Positions 61,320 to 64,000 of a stretch of DNA of 64,000 nt are shown here, piece after piece; within the stretch, counting starts at the first letter, position 1; each line of letters opens with the position of its first letter. The DNA lies in the NCBI GenBank assembly GCA_963691815.1, contig OY829667.1:7158821-7222820 (forward strand), written 5' to 3'. The stretch comes from Echiichthys vipera (taxonomy: Eukaryota; Chordata; Actinopteri; Perciformes; Trachinidae). The notes below the pieces were generated by a model. The model was not told the DNA's origin, did no database searches, and worked only from the letters and a program-made list of their open reading frames with translations. The translations under genes and the position numbers were made by a program.

Positions 61320-62204
61320 TAATAATATAATGTAATATAATATAATATAATATAATATGTACTGTCCCTTTAATAAGCATGTAAACTGTAATATAATAAT
61401 AATAATAATAATAATAATCATATAATATAATATAATTTGTACTGTCTCTTTAATAAGCATGTAAACTGTAATATAATAATAATAATATTATATTAATAAT
61501 AATATAATATAATTGTACTGTCTCTTTAATAAGCATGTAAACTGTAATATAATAATAATAATATTATATTAATAATAATATAATAATAATAATAATATAA
61601 TATTATAATATAATAATATAATGTGTACTGTCTCTTTAATAAGCATGTAAACTGTAATATAATAATAATATAATAATAATAATAATATAATATAATGTGT
61701 ACTGTCTCTTTAATAAGCATGTAAACTGTAATATAATAATAATATTATTATAATAATAATAATATAATATAATGTGTACTGTCTCTTTAATAAGCATGTA
61801 AACTGTAATATAATAATAATATAATAATAATAATAATAATAATAATATAATATTATGTGTACTGTCTCTTTAATAAGCATGTAAACTGTAATATAATAAT
61901 AATAATATAATAATAATAATAATAATATAATATTATGTGTACCGTCTCTTTAATAAGCATGTAAACTGTAATATAATAATAATATAATAATAATAATAAT
62001 AATAATATAATATAATGTGTACTGTCTCTTTAATAAGCATGTAAACTGTAATATAATAATAATATTATTATAATAATAATAATATAATATAATGTGTACT
62101 GTCTCTTTAATAAGCATGTAAACTGTAATATAATAATAATATTATTATAATAATAATAATATAATATAATGTGTACTGTCTCTTTAATAAGCATGTAAAC
62201 TGTA

Positions 62205-62236
<32 letters not shown>

Positions 62237-62359
62237 TAATATAATGTGTACTGTCTCTTTAATAAGCATGTAAACTGTAATATAATAATAATATTATTAT
62301 AATAATAATAATAATAATATATAATGTGTACTGTCTCTTTAATGAGCATGTAAACTGTA

Positions 62360-62394
<35 letters not shown>

Positions 62395-62450
62395 TAATAA
62401 TAATATAGTATAATATGTACTGTCTCTTTAATAAGCATGTAAACTGTAAA
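61320..62450. repeat. 14-copy AT-rich tandem repeat
   Basis: A conserved core of about 38 bp (TGTACTGTCTCTTTAATAAG followed by CATGTAAACTGTAATATAAT) occurs 14 times at spacings of roughly 75-108 bp (first near 61360, last near 62417). Cores are separated by (TAA)n/(TTA)n tracts of variable length. One core has CCC for CTC and another has AATGAGCATG. The minus-strand frames reading HAY and MLIKETV are artefacts of the repeat. Confidence 0.95.
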
Positions 62451-62880
62451 CGCCGCCCCTATTCTACTTCCTCCTTGATCAACTCAGACTCGACAAATCG
62501 ACACACGATACACTGATTGTCCGCGTAGCTTTACCAACACTGGTGTATCGATGATCGACTACTTTCCCCTGGCTGTAGATTTCGGTTGGTGCTGTGTTGT
62601 TGTGTAGCTATCAAAAACAGCAAATCATGCCCGGTGAGACAGCAGCTAAAATAATGTCTTTACCGTGAATAAAGGAGCTCAAAGCTATCTTTTAGACTCT
62701 TGTACAGACTGATAAGGTAGCTTAACCGTGTGAGCGCTAGTTTAAACCTTTAAGTGAGTGTTGTTGTGCAGAGCCGAGGCCTTGTCTTCGCAAAGTCTCG
62801 TATATCGTGAATAACCGTGCGGGATTTCATGTTGAAGTCGTTACATCTTTGGTTACATTTGAGTGTTTTCCCCTCGGAAG

Positions 62881-62945
62881 ATGGACACTGATAAATTCAA
62901 TTATGTTTACAGCTGTGACCTGGACATCAACGTTCAACTTAAGAT
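62881..62945 (+). CDS. pik3c3: phosphatidylinositol 3-kinase catalytic subunit type 3, first coding exon (partial)
   Basis: Encodes MDTDKFNYVYSCDLDINV then QLK and the first two bases of an Ile codon, followed by a GTAAGTTTT donor. This matches the extreme N-terminus of PIK3C3/VPS34, the class III PI3-kinase that makes PI3P for endosome sorting and autophagy in complexes with VPS15 and Beclin-1. The next residues expected (GSLEGKRE) are not found before the window ends, so exon 2 lies beyond 64000. The ATG context (GGAAGATGG) is strong. The 5' UTR and promoter should lie between the tandem repeat and this exon; CpG-containing sequence starts at about 62450. Confidence 0.9.
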
Positions 62946-63023
62946 GTAAGTTTTCTACTTAATGTGACCCTTTCGGTTCAAACGGTCAACTAATCTGTCT
63001 TGTGACTTGACAGGATGCTGCTG

Positions 63024-63024
<1 letters not shown>

Positions 63025-63080
<56 letters not shown>
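63025..63080. repeat. (TG)n microsatellite in PIK3C3 intron 1
   Basis: 28 uninterrupted TG dinucleotides, 80 bp after the exon 1 donor. Confidence 0.95.
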
Positions 63081-63082
<2 letters not shown>

Positions 63083-63174
63083 ACTTCTACCTCATTAACA
63101 TATTAACACAGAAGTACAGAAATAAATACATTTAGGTGAAGGACAATGTAGTAAATGTAAAGCATTTATTTAAT

Positions 63175-63625
63175 TTTATATATATTTTGTGTGCATTATT
63201 TATTTATTCATACATTTATTCGTGCATTTATGCATTCTAGTATTTATTTATTCATGCATTTATTTACTTATGCCTGTATTTGTGTATATATTTATTCATG
63301 CATTTATTTATTTATTATCATAATTATTTATTAGCTCCTGTATTTATGTATACATTTATTTATTTATAACGATATTTGTTTTTATATTTATCCATGCATT
63401 TATTTATTATCATATTTATTAATTTCTTCCTGTATTTTTTGTACATTTATTAATTTCTTCCTGTATTTGTTTTTATATTAATATGTGCATTTATTATTCC
63501 TGTATTTGTTTATATATGTATTAATTCATTTATTTATTCTCATATTTATTTATTCCTGTGTTTGTTTGTATATTTATTCATGCATTTATTTATTTATTCT
63601 CATATTTTTTTATATATTAATTTTA
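63175..63625. repeat. degenerate ATTTATT-rich tandem repeat
   Basis: Irregular repetition of ATTTATTTATTC, ATGCATTTATT and CCTGTATTTGT, giving a loose period near 40-60 bp, within PIK3C3 intron 1. The remaining sequence to 64000 shows no exon I can support. Confidence 0.75.
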
Positions 63626-64000
63626 TTCATTAAGACTTAAGTCGTGTTTAGTATGTGCGTGTGTGTTTAAAGACTTATGTCTTTTCTGACTTTAAAGCTT
63701 TAAACTGTGTCATAACAAACTGCTTTATCTATTAAATTTAAACTAAACAGTCAAGTAAATGTCACAGCTATCATGTGATGTGTTTAATGTTAATGTTACA
63801 ACAGATTGTAAAACATATACTATTCATAGTTGTACAAACAGAACTGGAATACATGAAAAAAACACACACACTGTTATTAGCTTATTTTAATTAAATGACT
63901 AAGCAGACTTTTTACCCTAATCTTAACTTTTTTTCACTTTTAGAGTAAAAAGAAAAGAACAAATAGATCATAACTTCGGGAAAGTTGATAAATATTGATA

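Noticed and set aside
61320..62450. CRISPR-like regular repeats
   Set aside because: Spacers are simple (TAA)n tracts, not unique sequences, and the genome is eukaryotic.
63940..64000. PIK3C3 exon 2 after CACTTTTAG
   Set aside because: The sequence after the acceptor-like site does not encode GSLEGKRE and soon stops.

Overview
The window is nuclear DNA from a ray-finned (teleost-like) fish. Vertebrate genes with GT-AG introns can be read across splice junctions (GBA2, RGP1, MSMP, and the first coding exon of PIK3C3). The repeats are also of fish type: tRNA-derived SINEs, L2/CR1-like LINE pieces, hAT elements with 8-bp target duplications, and many microsatellites.

Layout. 1-9.5 kb: a tandem array of about 2.55-kb units, each with one intact tRNA-Asn(GTT) gene beside a decayed, reverse-oriented LINE fragment; unit 3 is interrupted by a 1,134-bp hAT element with a BED-finger remnant. 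9.6-11.2 kb: older degenerate tandem repeats related to the array, holding a SINE and a 156-bp retroelement tail. 11.2-13.1 kb and 17-30 kb: five pieces of one multi-exon, multicopy gene family (resembling teleost DUF6729-type proteins, from memory), truncated, frameshifted, inverted and fused. A CCAAT-box-rich promoter-like module recurs three times among them. 30.8-31.6 kb: a 21-bp minisatellite.

34.0-48.0 kb, minus strand: GBA2, non-lysosomal glucosylceramidase, complete in 17 coding exons (868 aa predicted). Its introns hold a long foldback element, a palindromic MITE, a tRNA-SINE and a 239-bp (GA)n tract next to a splice donor. 51.1-55.8 kb, plus strand: RGP1, complete in 8 coding exons (386 aa). 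56.7-58.0 kb, minus strand: MSMP, complete in 3 exons (129 aa). From memory, the GBA2(-) RGP1(+) MSMP(-) order and orientation match human 9p13, so this is a conserved block: GBA2 and RGP1 are head to head, RGP1 and MSMP tail to tail. 61.3-62.45 kb: 14 copies of a roughly 80-bp AT-rich tandem repeat. 62.9 kb: first coding exon of PIK3C3, whose remainder lies beyond the window.

The host genes do not form an operon-like unit. They act in sphingolipid catabolism (GBA2), Rab6 activation at the Golgi (RGP1), secretion of a cysteine-rich factor (MSMP) and endosomal/autophagic PI3P synthesis (PIK3C3). The most unusual material is the mosaic multicopy family at 11-30 kb, whose copies share the same inactivating lesions and the same inverted junction.
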